Assembly (NCBI GenBank): GCA_028687045.1
Contig: JAQUAW010000003.1
Coordinates: 1 to 55,907, forward strand
Source of the DNA: Patescibacteria group bacterium
GTDB taxonomy: Bacteria; Patescibacteriota; Patescibacteriia; Magasanikbacterales; UBA922
Direction of reading: 5' to 3'
DNA length: 55,907 nt
In this document: positions 42,027 through 48,746 of the stretch, piece by piece
How the letters are laid out: each line of letters starts with the position of its first letter
Numbering within the stretch: position 1 is the stretch's first letter
The notes under the pieces: model-generated
Databases searched by the model: none
Seen by the model: only the letters and a program-made list of their open reading frames with translations
Told to the model about the DNA's origin: nothing
Program-made: the position numbers and the translations under genes

Positions 42027-42464
42027 ATGTTGACTATTCGTCTACAAAGAATTGGTAAAAGAAAACAACCAACCTATCGTTTCATTATTTCTGAAAAGCA
42101 CAGAGATACACAATACAATAGTTTGGAAATCTTGGGAAATTATAATCCTACTCAAAATCCAAAAGTTTTGGAACTCAAAAAAGACCGTATTAAACATTGG
42201 TTAAGTGTAGGTGCTCAAACATCTAATACTGTACACAATATCTTTGTAAGAGAAGGTTTGATTGAAGGTAAAAAGAAAAAATCAGTAACTATTACTGCAA
42301 AACGTAAAGTAAAAATTGAAGCTAAAAAAGCTGACGTTATTGCTAAAGAAAAAACTGCTAAAGAAGCTGCTACAGCCGCAGAAGAAGCTAAAAAAGTTGC
42401 CGCTGCTGAAAAATCAGCAGAAGAAACAGCTACTGAAACTCCTGTGGAAGAAGCTAAAGCTTAA
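42027..42464 (+). CDS. rpsP: 30S ribosomal protein S16 with a Lys/Ala-rich extension
   Basis: The S16 core is residues 1-85 (IRLQRIGKRKQPTYRFIISE, then LGNYNPTQ and DRIKHWLSVGAQTSNTV). The remaining 60 residues form a Lys/Ala/Glu-rich tail absent from typical 80-90-residue S16. S16 is a primary assembly protein of the 30S subunit. Such tails are known in several ribosomal proteins of Patescibacteria and Bacteroidota. It is followed by its own terminator, so it is transcribed alone. Confidence 0.95.
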   Translation: MLTIRLQRIGKRKQPTYRFIISEKHRDTQYNSLEILGNYNPTQNPKVLELKKDRIKHWLSVGAQTSNTVHNIFVREGLIEGKKKKSVTITAKRKVKIEAKKADVIAKEKTAKEAATAAEEAKKVAAAEKSAEETATETPVEEAKA

Positions 42465-42480
42465 TTACAATACATATTCA

Positions 42481-42507
42481 AAAATCTCGCAAACTGCGAG
42501 ATTTTTT
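42481..42507 (+). terminator. Terminator of rpsP
   Basis: AAATCTCGC (42482-42490) pairs with GCGAGATTT, followed by Ts. Confidence 0.88.
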
Positions 42508-42540
42508 GTTTGTTGTGGACAAAATAATTTGCAAGATATA

Positions 42541-42569
42541 TTGACCTTTACAAGTTTTTGTGTTATACT
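42541..42569 (+). promoter_or_regulatory. Promoter of khpA
   Basis: TTGACC, 17 bases, TATACT, 86 bases before the ATG at 42656. Confidence 0.75.
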
Positions 42570-42655
42570 TTTTTCACGGTTTAGACATGCTTTTTGTCGA
42601 GAAAGCATTTCACAAAATCGAAAGTTTTTATTTATATATGTAACATTGAAAAGAT

Positions 42656-43000
42656 ATGGTACAAGATCAAGAATTTATCGAATTCGTCATTAAGGCGATT
42701 GTAAACAATCCAGATGAAGTAAAAGTTACCCGTACAGTAGATGAACGTGGTGTGCTTATCACTTTGGATCTTAATCCAACTGACATCGGTTATGTCATTG
42801 GTAGACGTGGAAACACTGTTCGCGCTATCCGCACTTTGTTAAAAGTTGTTGGTGCTAAGAACAATGCCCTTGTAAACTTGAAAATCAACGAACCAGAAGG
42901 TTCAGAACATCGTAGACCAGAAGTTGCTTCACATAGTACTCCAAGTAGTAGTATGATGGAGGATGTAGATACTAGTGCTATCGACAACCTAGATATCTAA
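42656..43000 (+). CDS. khpA: KH-domain RNA-binding protein KhpA
   Basis: The 114-residue protein has a single KH domain with the GxxG loop in IGYVIGRRGNTVRAIRTLLK (about 42-61). A Ser/Asp-rich tail follows. The usual neighbour in bacteria is rpsP, as here. KhpA pairs with KhpB/Jag to regulate RNA linked with cell division and cell-wall growth. Confidence 0.92.
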   Translation: MVQDQEFIEFVIKAIVNNPDEVKVTRTVDERGVLITLDLNPTDIGYVIGRRGNTVRAIRTLLKVVGAKNNALVNLKINEPEGSEHRRPEVASHSTPSSSMMEDVDTSAIDNLDI

Positions 43001-43016
43001 TAAAATTTAGACAAAT

Positions 43017-43050
43017 AAAATTCTCCTAGAAATAGGAGAATTTTTTTTTA
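43017..43050 (+). terminator. Terminator of khpA
   Basis: AAAATTCTCCT pairs with AGGAGAATTTT, followed by a T tract. Confidence 0.88.
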
Positions 43051-43156
43051 GATTAAAATATAAAAGATAAATAACGATTAAATATCAAAATGACAATTTA
43101 ACAATGGGACAATATGGAATAGTATGTTGTAAATTTACAGTTTTTCCAAAATATGC

Positions 43157-43162
43157 TATTAT
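43157..43162 (+). promoter_or_regulatory. -10 element of the 168-residue membrane protein gene
   Basis: TGC-TATTAT (43154-43162) is an extended -10, 27 bases before the ATG at 43190. Confidence 0.5.
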
Positions 43163-43189
43163 AAAGCTATATTAATCAATTCGTATTTT

Positions 43190-43696
43190 ATGCCAAAAAA
43201 ATTAGCAGAAAATCCAAATGTTGGAGAAATTTTACATGAGTGGAGTGTTCCTGAATATGATCAACATGAAAGGAATACTGCTTGGTATGTAATAATGGGT
43301 ATTTTTGGTGTTATTTTGTTGGCTTATTCTTTGTTTACTTCCAATTTTCTTTTTTCTCTTATTTTGGTTTTATTTATTGTTATTATATTTTTGCAGTCTC
43401 ATCAAGAGCCTATAATCATACCTTTTAGAATTACTGATTTGGGAGTAATAATAAACGATAGATTTTATCTATATTCAGAATTATCCAATTTTTATATAAT
43501 TTATAATCCAGAAGAAAATTTGAAAATAATATATATAGAAACATTGGGCAATTTTACTCCAAAATTGCGTGTACCACTTATGGATATGGATCCAAATGAA
43601 ATACGTATAACATTGCGTTCTTTTATTGATGAAGATTTGGAAAAGGAAGAAGAACCTTTGAGTGATATGATTGGTAGAAAGTGGCGATTGCATTAA
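43190..43696 (+). CDS. Hypothetical two-helix membrane protein
   Basis: The 168-residue protein has a soluble start ending WSVPEYDQHERN, two close membrane helices (about 32-66) and a cytoplasmic C-terminal domain (about 70-168) with GVIINDRFYLYSELSNFYII, which looks like a PH-like beta barrel. I recognise it as a Patescibacteria-type conserved protein without known function. Confidence 0.65.
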   Translation: MPKKLAENPNVGEILHEWSVPEYDQHERNTAWYVIMGIFGVILLAYSLFTSNFLFSLILVLFIVIIFLQSHQEPIIIPFRITDLGVIINDRFYLYSELSNFYIIYNPEENLKIIYIETLGNFTPKLRVPLMDMDPNEIRITLRSFIDEDLEKEEEPLSDMIGRKWRLH

Positions 43697-43715
43697 TTTT
43701 TTAATAACCTAAATT

Positions 43716-43737
43716 AAGCCTTGTGAAAGGCTTTTTT
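43716..43737 (+). terminator. Terminator of the two-helix membrane protein gene
   Basis: AAGCCTT-GTGA-AAGGCTT followed by Ts. Confidence 0.8.
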
Positions 43738-43738
43738 A

Positions 43739-43767
43739 TTGACAAATTCATTATTCTGAGTTATAAT
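43739..43767 (+). promoter_or_regulatory. Perfect consensus promoter of tRNA-Arg
   Basis: TTGACA, 17 bases, TATAAT. It stands 20 bases before the duplicated tRNA 5' fragment at 43787 and 132 bases before the intact tRNA. Confidence 0.88.
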
Positions 43768-43784
43768 CTTTTCGTATTTTAATA

Positions 43785-43911
43785 ATGCTCCCGTCGTTTC
43801 CGCCCACAGCCCAAGGCGTGCAGGCAAGGCGGACAAGATTGCTAAAATAATACATAATTTAACTTGATAAAAATTTTGCTTTAAATCAAGAAAAATCATG
43901 CTCCCGTCGTT
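43785..43911. repeat. 14-bp direct repeat of the tRNA-Arg 5' end enclosing a 99-bp insert
   Basis: ATGCTCCCGTCGTT is at 43785-43798 and 43898-43911. Between the copies lie 99 bases with two hairpin-forming parts: TCCGCC...GGCGGA (43799-43834) and CTTGAT...ATCAAG (about 43863-43890). The insert separates the promoter from the intact tRNA and looks like a small insertion with a target-site duplication. Confidence 0.7.
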
Positions 43912-43971
43912 CAATGGATAGGACTTCAGTTTGCGGAACTGAAAATCTAAGTTCGATTCTTAGCGAGAGCA
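43900..43971 (+). tRNA. tRNA-Arg (anticodon GCG)
   Basis: A 72-base class I tRNA. The anticodon loop TTGCGGA gives GCG, reading CGC/CGU. The T arm is CTAAG-TTCGATT-CTTAG. The acceptor GCTCCCG/CGAGAGC has one C-A mismatch at the fifth pair. CCA is not encoded. Most bacteria use ACG (inosine) here. Confidence 0.9.
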
Positions 43972-43979
43972 CAATAAAC

Positions 43980-44002
43980 ACTCCCCAAAAAGGGAGTTTT
44001 TT
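43980..44002 (+). terminator. Terminator of tRNA-Arg
   Basis: ACTCCC pairs with GGGAGT, followed by six Ts, 9 bases after the tRNA. Confidence 0.85.
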
Positions 44003-44069
44003 GATACAATATATAGGGATTAAGAAGTAAGGAATAAGAAATAAGGCTTAGAAACTAGGAACTATTAAT

Positions 44070-46244
44070 ATGAATGGTCTAAAAACCAAGGTAAATAAGC
44101 TAAATAGAATAGGAAAGACTCTGGAAAAAAGATTGTCTCGTCTTGGAATTGTGACTGTTGAAGATTTGCTTTTTTACTTCCCATTTCGCTATGAGGACTA
44201 CAGTGAGATTTTGAGCATAGCAAAGCTCCAAAATGGTCAAGAAGTCACCATACGGGGCAAAATAGAGCTTATAAACGCCAAGAGAAGCTCTCGTCAGCGT
44301 AAGATTGTGACTGAAGCACTTATCTCCGATGGGAGTGACCAATTACGTCTAGTTTGGTTTGGTCAGCCTTTTATATCAAAAACTTTGCATGTTGGAGAGG
44401 AATTCTATTTTTCGGGTAAAGTGAAGTCAGATATGTTTGGTTTGCAAATGGTTAGCCCGAGTTATGAGCGTGTGAGGAATGGGGAACGAGGAATGGGGAA
44501 TGAAGGACATAATATGCATACTGCTCGTATAGTGCCAATGTATCCACTTACAGCGGGAATTACTCAGAAGCAATTGCGTTTTTTAGTCAGTCAAGTTATT
44601 TCTCATATTGATGAAATAGTCGATTGGGTTCCAGAAGATGTGCGGGATGTGGCTGATGTTATGGAGCTCAAAGAAGCTATTAGATCAATTCATTTTCCCG
44701 AAAATCAGCAAGAAATTGATTATGCTCTAAAGAGATTAAAATTTGATGAACTTTTTATTTTACAACTACGTGCCGAAATGTTACGACAGTCTATCAAAGT
44801 TGCCAAAGCTCCAAAAATAAAATTCTCAGAAAAAGCTATTCAAGATTTTGTGGCAAATTTATCATTTGAATTGACCAAAGATCAGAAAGTATCTAGTTGG
44901 GAAATAATTCAAGATTTGGGAAAGCCTACACCCATGAACAGATTACTTGAAGGTGATGTTGGTTCGGGCAAAACAGTAGTAGCAGCGATGGCGACTTTGG
45001 ACACTGTTTTGAATAATTATCAGGTGGCGATTATGGCTCCGACTGAGGTTTTGGCAAAGCAACACTATGAATCATTTTGTAATTTGTTGAAAGGGCATGA
45101 GATAAATGTTTGTTTGTTAACTGGTTCAGAAGCTATTAGTCAAAAGTCCATTCCTCCCAAGGCGGATCTGTCTGGGTCTGAAAAGTCTATAAAGTCGAAA
45201 GTCGCTCAAAGAAAAAATTTGTTAGACAGAATAAATAGTGGAGAAATGAATGTTGTGATTGGCACACATGCTCTTTTGACAGATAAAGTTAAATTTAAAA
45301 ATTTGGCTCTAGTCATCGTTGACGAACAACACAGATTTGGCGTGGAACAAAGAAAAACTATCAAAGAAAAAAGTGGTAACAAAAAAACAACTCCCCATTT
45401 TTTGAGTATGACCGCGACGCCGATACCACGTTCTTTTGCACTGACAATTTATGGTGATTTAGATTTATCTATTATCAAACAAATGCCAAGCAACAGAAAA
45501 ATAATCAAAACAAGATTAGTTGATGATCACAATAGACAAAAGGCCTATGATTTTATTCGTGAGCAAATCAAACAAGGTAGACAAGTGTTTGTAATTTGTC
45601 CGCTGATTGAACAAAAAGAAAAAGACGAAAACGAAATAGAAATAATAAATTATAATTTTACAGGTAGTCAAGAAAAAAAATCTGTTTTGGTAGAATTTGA
45701 AAAACTGAGTAAACAAATATTTCCTGATCTCAAAGTTGATTATTTGCACGGCAAAATGAAATCTGCTGAAAAAGACGAAATCATGCAAGATTTTTCTAGT
45801 GGCAAAATAGATATTTTGGTTTCTACTTCAGTCGTCGAAGTTGGTGTCAATATTCCCAATGCTAGTGTCATGATGATTGAAGGGGCGGAGAATTTTGGTT
45901 TGGCTCAGCTTCATCAATTTCGTGGTCGTGTTGGTAGAAGTAGTCATCAATCTTATTGTTTTCTTTTTACTACCAAGAATTCTGCTAAGAGTAAAGAAAG
46001 ATTAGAATTTTTTGAGCGTACGCATGATGGATTTGTTTTGGCTGAGTATGATTTGGAAGTGCGTGGACCAGGTGCAGTTTATGGTGTTGCTCAAAGTGGT
46101 ATGATGAATTTGAAAATTGCGACGATGCAAGACAAAGAAATAATTAAGCTATCCCGTGATGTAGCACGTGGTATGGATTTCAATAAATATCCAAGTTTGA
46201 AGAAAAAAGTGGGGGAGTGGGAGAGTAAAGTACATCTTGAATAG
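44070..46244 (+). CDS. recG: ATP-dependent DNA helicase RecG
   Basis: The 724-residue enzyme remodels stalled forks and Holliday junctions. An N-terminal wedge/OB domain (about 1-200, LGIVTVEDLLFYFPFRYED) precedes the helicase core: Walker A LLEGDVGSGKTVVAAMA (about 293-309), the DEQH box VDEQHRFGVEQRK (about 417-429), MTATPIPRS (about 449-457) and motifs V-VI VSTSVVEVGVNIP and HQFRGRVGRS. Two in-frame low-complexity loops come from dispersed DNA repeats: RNGERGMGNEGHN (about 136-148) in the OB domain and GSEKSIKSKVAQ (about 370-381) in the helicase domain. Confidence 0.96.
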   Translation: MNGLKTKVNKLNRIGKTLEKRLSRLGIVTVEDLLFYFPFRYEDYSEILSIAKLQNGQEVTIRGKIELINAKRSSRQRKIVTEALISDGSDQLRLVWFGQPFISKTLHVGEEFYFSGKVKSDMFGLQMVSPSYERVRNGERGMGNEGHNMHTARIVPMYPLTAGITQKQLRFLVSQVISHIDEIVDWVPEDVRDVADVMELKEAIRSIHFPENQQEIDYALKRLKFDELFILQLRAEMLRQSIKVAKAPKIKFSEKAIQDFVANLSFELTKDQKVSSWEIIQDLGKPTPMNRLLEGDVGSGKTVVAAMATLDTVLNNYQVAIMAPTEVLAKQHYESFCNLLKGHEINVCLLTGSEAISQKSIPPKADLSGSEKSIKSKVAQRKNLLDRINSGEMNVVIGTHALLTDKVKFKNLALVIVDEQHRFGVEQRKTIKEKSGNKKTTPHFLSMTATPIPRSFALTIYGDLDLSIIKQMPSNRKIIKTRLVDDHNRQKAYDFIREQIKQGRQVFVICPLIEQKEKDENEIEIINYNFTGSQEKKSVLVEFEKLSKQIFPDLKVDYLHGKMKSAEKDEIMQDFSSGKIDILVSTSVVEVGVNIPNASVMMIEGAENFGLAQLHQFRGRVGRSSHQSYCFLFTTKNSAKSKERLEFFERTHDGFVLAEYDLEVRGPGAVYGVAQSGMMNLKIATMQDKEIIKLSRDVARGMDFNKYPSLKKKVGEWESKVHLE
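44472..44507 (+). repeat. Purine-rich repeat inside recG
   Basis: GAGGAATGGGGAACGAGGAA followed by TGGGGAATGAAGG units. Same family as 20187, 40963 and 46244. Frame kept. Confidence 0.8.
45149..45213 (+). repeat. Second repeat insertion inside recG
   Basis: A GC-rich patch (CCTCCCAAGGCGGATCTGTC, 45153-45172) is followed by AAAAGTCTATAAAGTCGAAA (45181-45200). The second part matches the intergenic word at 38158-38192. Both are translated as a loop between helicase motifs. Confidence 0.65.
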
Positions 46245-46271
46245 AGGAATGGGGAACGTGGAATGAGGAAT
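46244..46271 (+). repeat. Purine-rich repeat overlapping the recG stop codon
   Basis: GAGGAATGGGGAACGTGGAA then TGAGGAATG starts at the last base of the recG TAG. It is a fourth copy of the family. Confidence 0.75.
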
Positions 46272-46318
46272 GTAATAAAAAATTTTTATAAAAAAAGTCA
46301 TTTATCTAGCTTAGATAC

Positions 46319-46347
46319 TTGACTTTTTTGTTTTTTTGTGGTATTTT
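46319..46347 (+). promoter_or_regulatory. Promoter of the GC-rich mini-gene
   Basis: TTGACT, 17 bases, TATTTT, 33 bases before the GTG at 46380. Confidence 0.65.
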
Positions 46348-46367
46348 CTGGGCTTCGCGCAACAGAC

Positions 46368-46375
46368 AAGGAGGT
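46368..46375 (+). promoter_or_regulatory. Canonical Shine-Dalgarno AAGGAGGT
   Basis: Four bases before the GTG start at 46380. It is a complete anti-16S match and the only clear one at a start codon in the whole window. It decides the start of the 72-residue ORF. Confidence 0.75.
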
Positions 46376-46379
46376 CTGC

Positions 46380-46598
46380 GTGAGTAGTTGTGTTGTGATC
46401 CGTAGGATTTCATTTGGCGGTAAAAGAGACGTGCAGGTGAATGCACGTCTCGATGATGCAACTTTCTCAGGCGGAAGATTGCAGATTCCAGTGACCACGG
46501 AGGATGGTCATGAATCTGTGGTTTGGTCTGCCGCACTAGGGCTGACACCTTTGGAGGTTCGTTACGCCCGCCAACAGGCGGATCGTAACAATTTCTAA
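46380..46598 (+). CDS. GC-rich small protein of 72 residues, unknown function
   Basis: From GTG 46380 the frame codes for VSSCVVIRRISFGGKRDV and ends EVRYARQQADRNNF. The middle has a beta-like pattern (VNARLDDATFSGGRLQIPV), the end is helical. I do not recognise it. GC is 52-53% in 46441-46560 against about a third in neighbours, and codons such as CGT, CGC, GGC and CTG are used freely, unlike the rest of the window. Promoter, ribosome binding site, large 3' hairpin and terminator are all present, so it looks like a complete, expressed, acquired or specially selected gene. Confidence 0.6.
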   Translation: MSSCVVIRRISFGGKRDVQVNARLDDATFSGGRLQIPVTTEDGHESVVWSAALGLTPLEVRYARQQADRNNF

Positions 46599-46619
46599 AG
46601 GTTCCTTTGCCCTTAGTTT

Positions 46620-46668
46620 CGCGTCGCTCGTCTTGGTCGCACCCCGCGACTTTGAGATGAGCGACGCG
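46620..46668. repeat. Two-level GC-rich hairpin downstream of the mini-gene
   Basis: The outer stem CGCGTCGCTC (46620-46629) pairs with GAGCGACGCG (46659-46668). The inner stem GTCGC pairs with GCGAC around ACCCC (46636-46650). It is extreme for this AT-rich DNA. It may protect the 3' end of the mRNA. Confidence 0.8.
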
Positions 46669-46688
46669 TGCCCCATTCTAAAAAAATA

Positions 46689-46716
46689 AAATCCCGTATA
46701 GACGGGATTTTTTATT
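46689..46716 (+). terminator. Terminator of the mini-gene
   Basis: AAATCCCGT pairs with ACGGGATTT, followed by Ts. Confidence 0.85.
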
Positions 46717-46723
46717 TTATTAT

Positions 46724-47374
46724 CTCCTCCCCTGGTAGGGGAGGTTGGGAGGGGTTATGCGAGCTTGCTTCTTTGATTTAACCCCCTCTAGCTCCCACTA
46801 CTAGGGGGAGAATTTGCTAATCAATCTAACTTATTTTCAGATTGTATTTTTTTTATTTCTTCTATAAGATGTCTTACTGTTGTTTCTCTTTCAAATAAGA
46901 CTTGTTCATTATAATATCTTATAACTTTGTAACCTGAACTCTCTAAATAATTTTGTCTGTATTTATCTTTAATTTGTTTTGATTCATGAATATTACCATC
47001 TAGTTCAATAATCATTTTCAATTCATGACAGTAAAAATCTACAATATATTTACTGATTTGAAATTGTCGACGAAATTTTACACCAAGTCTTTTTGCTCTT
47101 ATCTCATACCAAAATAATTGTTCAGCATTAGTTGGGTTTTTTCTAAGGTTTTTTCTTTTTTTGATGTAATTTGGTTTATTTTTGAAATAGTCTGGATAAT
47201 ATTGCATATGCGTATAACCCCCTCCAACTCCCCCTACCTGGGGGAGAGTTAACTTGTTTTTTATTACGTTTTTTTATTTATAAATAGATTCCTATCTTTT
47301 TAGGGGATGCTAGGGGGTTTATATAGAAGCATTGTTCGTATAACCCTCTCTAACTCTCCCTACGAGGGAGAGAA
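46724..47374. mobile_element. Repeat-framed DUF559 unit (candidate mobile element)
   Basis: Five copies of a palindromic repeat with consensus TAACCCCCTCYAACTCCC then CTAC-NN-GGGGGAGA are clustered here: 46724-46756 (inverted), 46779-46812, 47215-47252, 47291-47321 (inverted, degenerate) and 47341-47374. The DUF559 gene fits between the second and third copies with 8 and 7 bases to spare. Those two copies are direct repeats about 436 bases apart. Other copies lie at 21838-21881 and, degenerate, at 2714-2735. Confidence 0.6.
46821..47207 (-). CDS. DUF559 endonuclease-like protein (Vsr / restriction-endonuclease fold)
   Basis: The 128-residue protein has the DUF559 hallmarks: LRKNPTNAEQLFWYEIRAKR (about 22-41), GVKFRRQFQISKYIVDFYC (about 43-61), then IELDGNIHESKQIKDKYRQN (about 68-87) and a final helix after VIRYYNEQVL. 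The D and E-x-D residues match the PD-(D/E)XK-type active site of Vsr-like nucleases. Its ATG lies 7 bases from a repeat copy whose minus-strand GGAGGGGG may act as ribosome binding site. Function in any organism is unproven. Confidence 0.85.
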   Translation of the reverse strand: MQYYPDYFKNKPNYIKKRKNLRKNPTNAEQLFWYEIRAKRLGVKFRRQFQISKYIVDFYCHELKMIIELDGNIHESKQIKDKYRQNYLESSGYKVIRYYNEQVLFERETTVRHLIEEIKKIQSENKLD

Positions 47375-47379
47375 CAACC

Positions 47380-48738
47380 TTATGTCTGCTTTATCAACTC
47401 CGCAATATTCTTCACATCAATAATCTTGATATCAGTTTTGTTTTTATTTTTTCCCAAATGGGTGATGACGCGTTTCATACCAAGTCCATGACTTTCTTTG
47501 ATTCTCTTTTCTAATTGTGCGATACTACGGACTTCGCCACCAAGACCGACTTCGCCAAAAACGACTAAGTCTTTGCCAAGTTCTTTGTCTTTAAACGAGC
47601 TAGCGATAGCTAGGCATACTGCGAGGTCAGCAGCTGGTTCACTGGCTCTAATTCCTCCTACGACATTGATATGAATATCATATTGACCAAGATTGAGTCC
47701 TGCACGTTTTTGTAGCACAGCTGTGAGGACATGAAGTCTATTCAAATCAAAACCACTAGCTTTGCGGACAGGAAAACCAAAACTGGTTTTGTTGACTAGA
47801 GCTTGGATTTCAATCAGCATTGGTCTTGTACCTTCCATCAGACAGGTGATGACACTACCTGGAGAATTATCTTCGCGTTCTTCGAGGAAACAGGCTGAAG
47901 GATTTTTTACAGCTTGTAATCCCATTTCATTCATTTCAAAAATACCAACTTCGTCGGTGGCACCAAAACGATTTTTTACAGTACGAAGAATTCTATAGCT
48001 ATGATGTCTATCGCCTTCAAGATAAAGGACTGTGTCTACCATATGCTCAAGTGTGCGAGGTCCAGCCACAGTACCTTCTTTGGTTACGTGACCAATTATT
48101 ATAATTGTGGTGTTAGTCGCTTTGGCTGTTTCCAAGAGTTTGGCTGTACAAGCACGGATTTGATTGATATTGCCAGCTTCACCCTCGACTTCTTCGGAGT
48201 AAATAGTTTGGATACTATCAATAATAACCATGGTTGGTTTGGCTTGTTCAATCGTCGCACAAATAGTTTCAATGTTGGTTTCGTTGGCGAGAAATAGTTT
48301 GTCTGATTTTATTTTCAATCTGTCAGCTCGCATCTTGATTTGCTCTACAGATTCTTCACCAGAAATATAAATAGTAGGGGAGATAAGTGAAGCCAATTGA
48401 ATAGAAAGAGTGGATTTACCAATACCAGGTTCGCCACCAAGAAGAACAAGACTACCTGGTACGAAGCCAGCATTTTGTCCGGTCACATCACTACTACCGA
48501 GTACTCTGTCTAATTCGGAAATTTTGGTAGTGATTCTTTGTAATTCTTGTTTATTTATTTCGTTTAGACTTTTTATTTCTGTCACTTTGTAATTCAATTT
48601 GGTTTTTTCTTTTTTATCAATAGTTTTTTCTTGTTCAGTAATTGTTCCCCATTGTCCACATTCAAGACAACGTCCAGACCATTTGGTAAATTGGGCGTCG
48701 CATTTGGAGCAGGTGAATAGTGTGGTTGATTTGGACAT
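47380..48738 (-). CDS. radA: DNA repair protein RadA/Sms
   Basis: The 452-residue protein has an N-terminal zinc finger (CSKC...CLEC, about 10-27), then a RecA-like ATPase with Walker A GGEPGIGKSTLSIQ (about 96-109) and the RadA signature KNRFGATDEVG (about 255-265). The C-terminal Lon-protease-like domain (about 290-452) lacks a protease active site. RadA promotes branch migration and helps in recombination and transformation. It is the last gene of the minus-strand operon, 8 bases after the fusion protein. Confidence 0.96.
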   Translation of the reverse strand: MSKSTTLFTCSKCDAQFTKWSGRCLECGQWGTITEQEKTIDKKEKTKLNYKVTEIKSLNEINKQELQRITTKISELDRVLGSSDVTGQNAGFVPGSLVLLGGEPGIGKSTLSIQLASLISPTIYISGEESVEQIKMRADRLKIKSDKLFLANETNIETICATIEQAKPTMVIIDSIQTIYSEEVEGEAGNINQIRACTAKLLETAKATNTTIIIIGHVTKEGTVAGPRTLEHMVDTVLYLEGDRHHSYRILRTVKNRFGATDEVGIFEMNEMGLQAVKNPSACFLEEREDNSPGSVITCLMEGTRPMLIEIQALVNKTSFGFPVRKASGFDLNRLHVLTAVLQKRAGLNLGQYDIHINVVGGIRASEPAADLAVCLAIASSFKDKELGKDLVVFGEVGLGGEVRSIAQLEKRIKESHGLGMKRVITHLGKNKNKTDIKIIDVKNIAELIKQT

Positions 48739-48746
48739 ATTATGGA

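Noticed and set aside
46298-46548. Minus-strand frames opposite the GC-rich mini-gene
   Set aside because: Without promoter or ribosome binding site on that strand; the plus frame has all signals.
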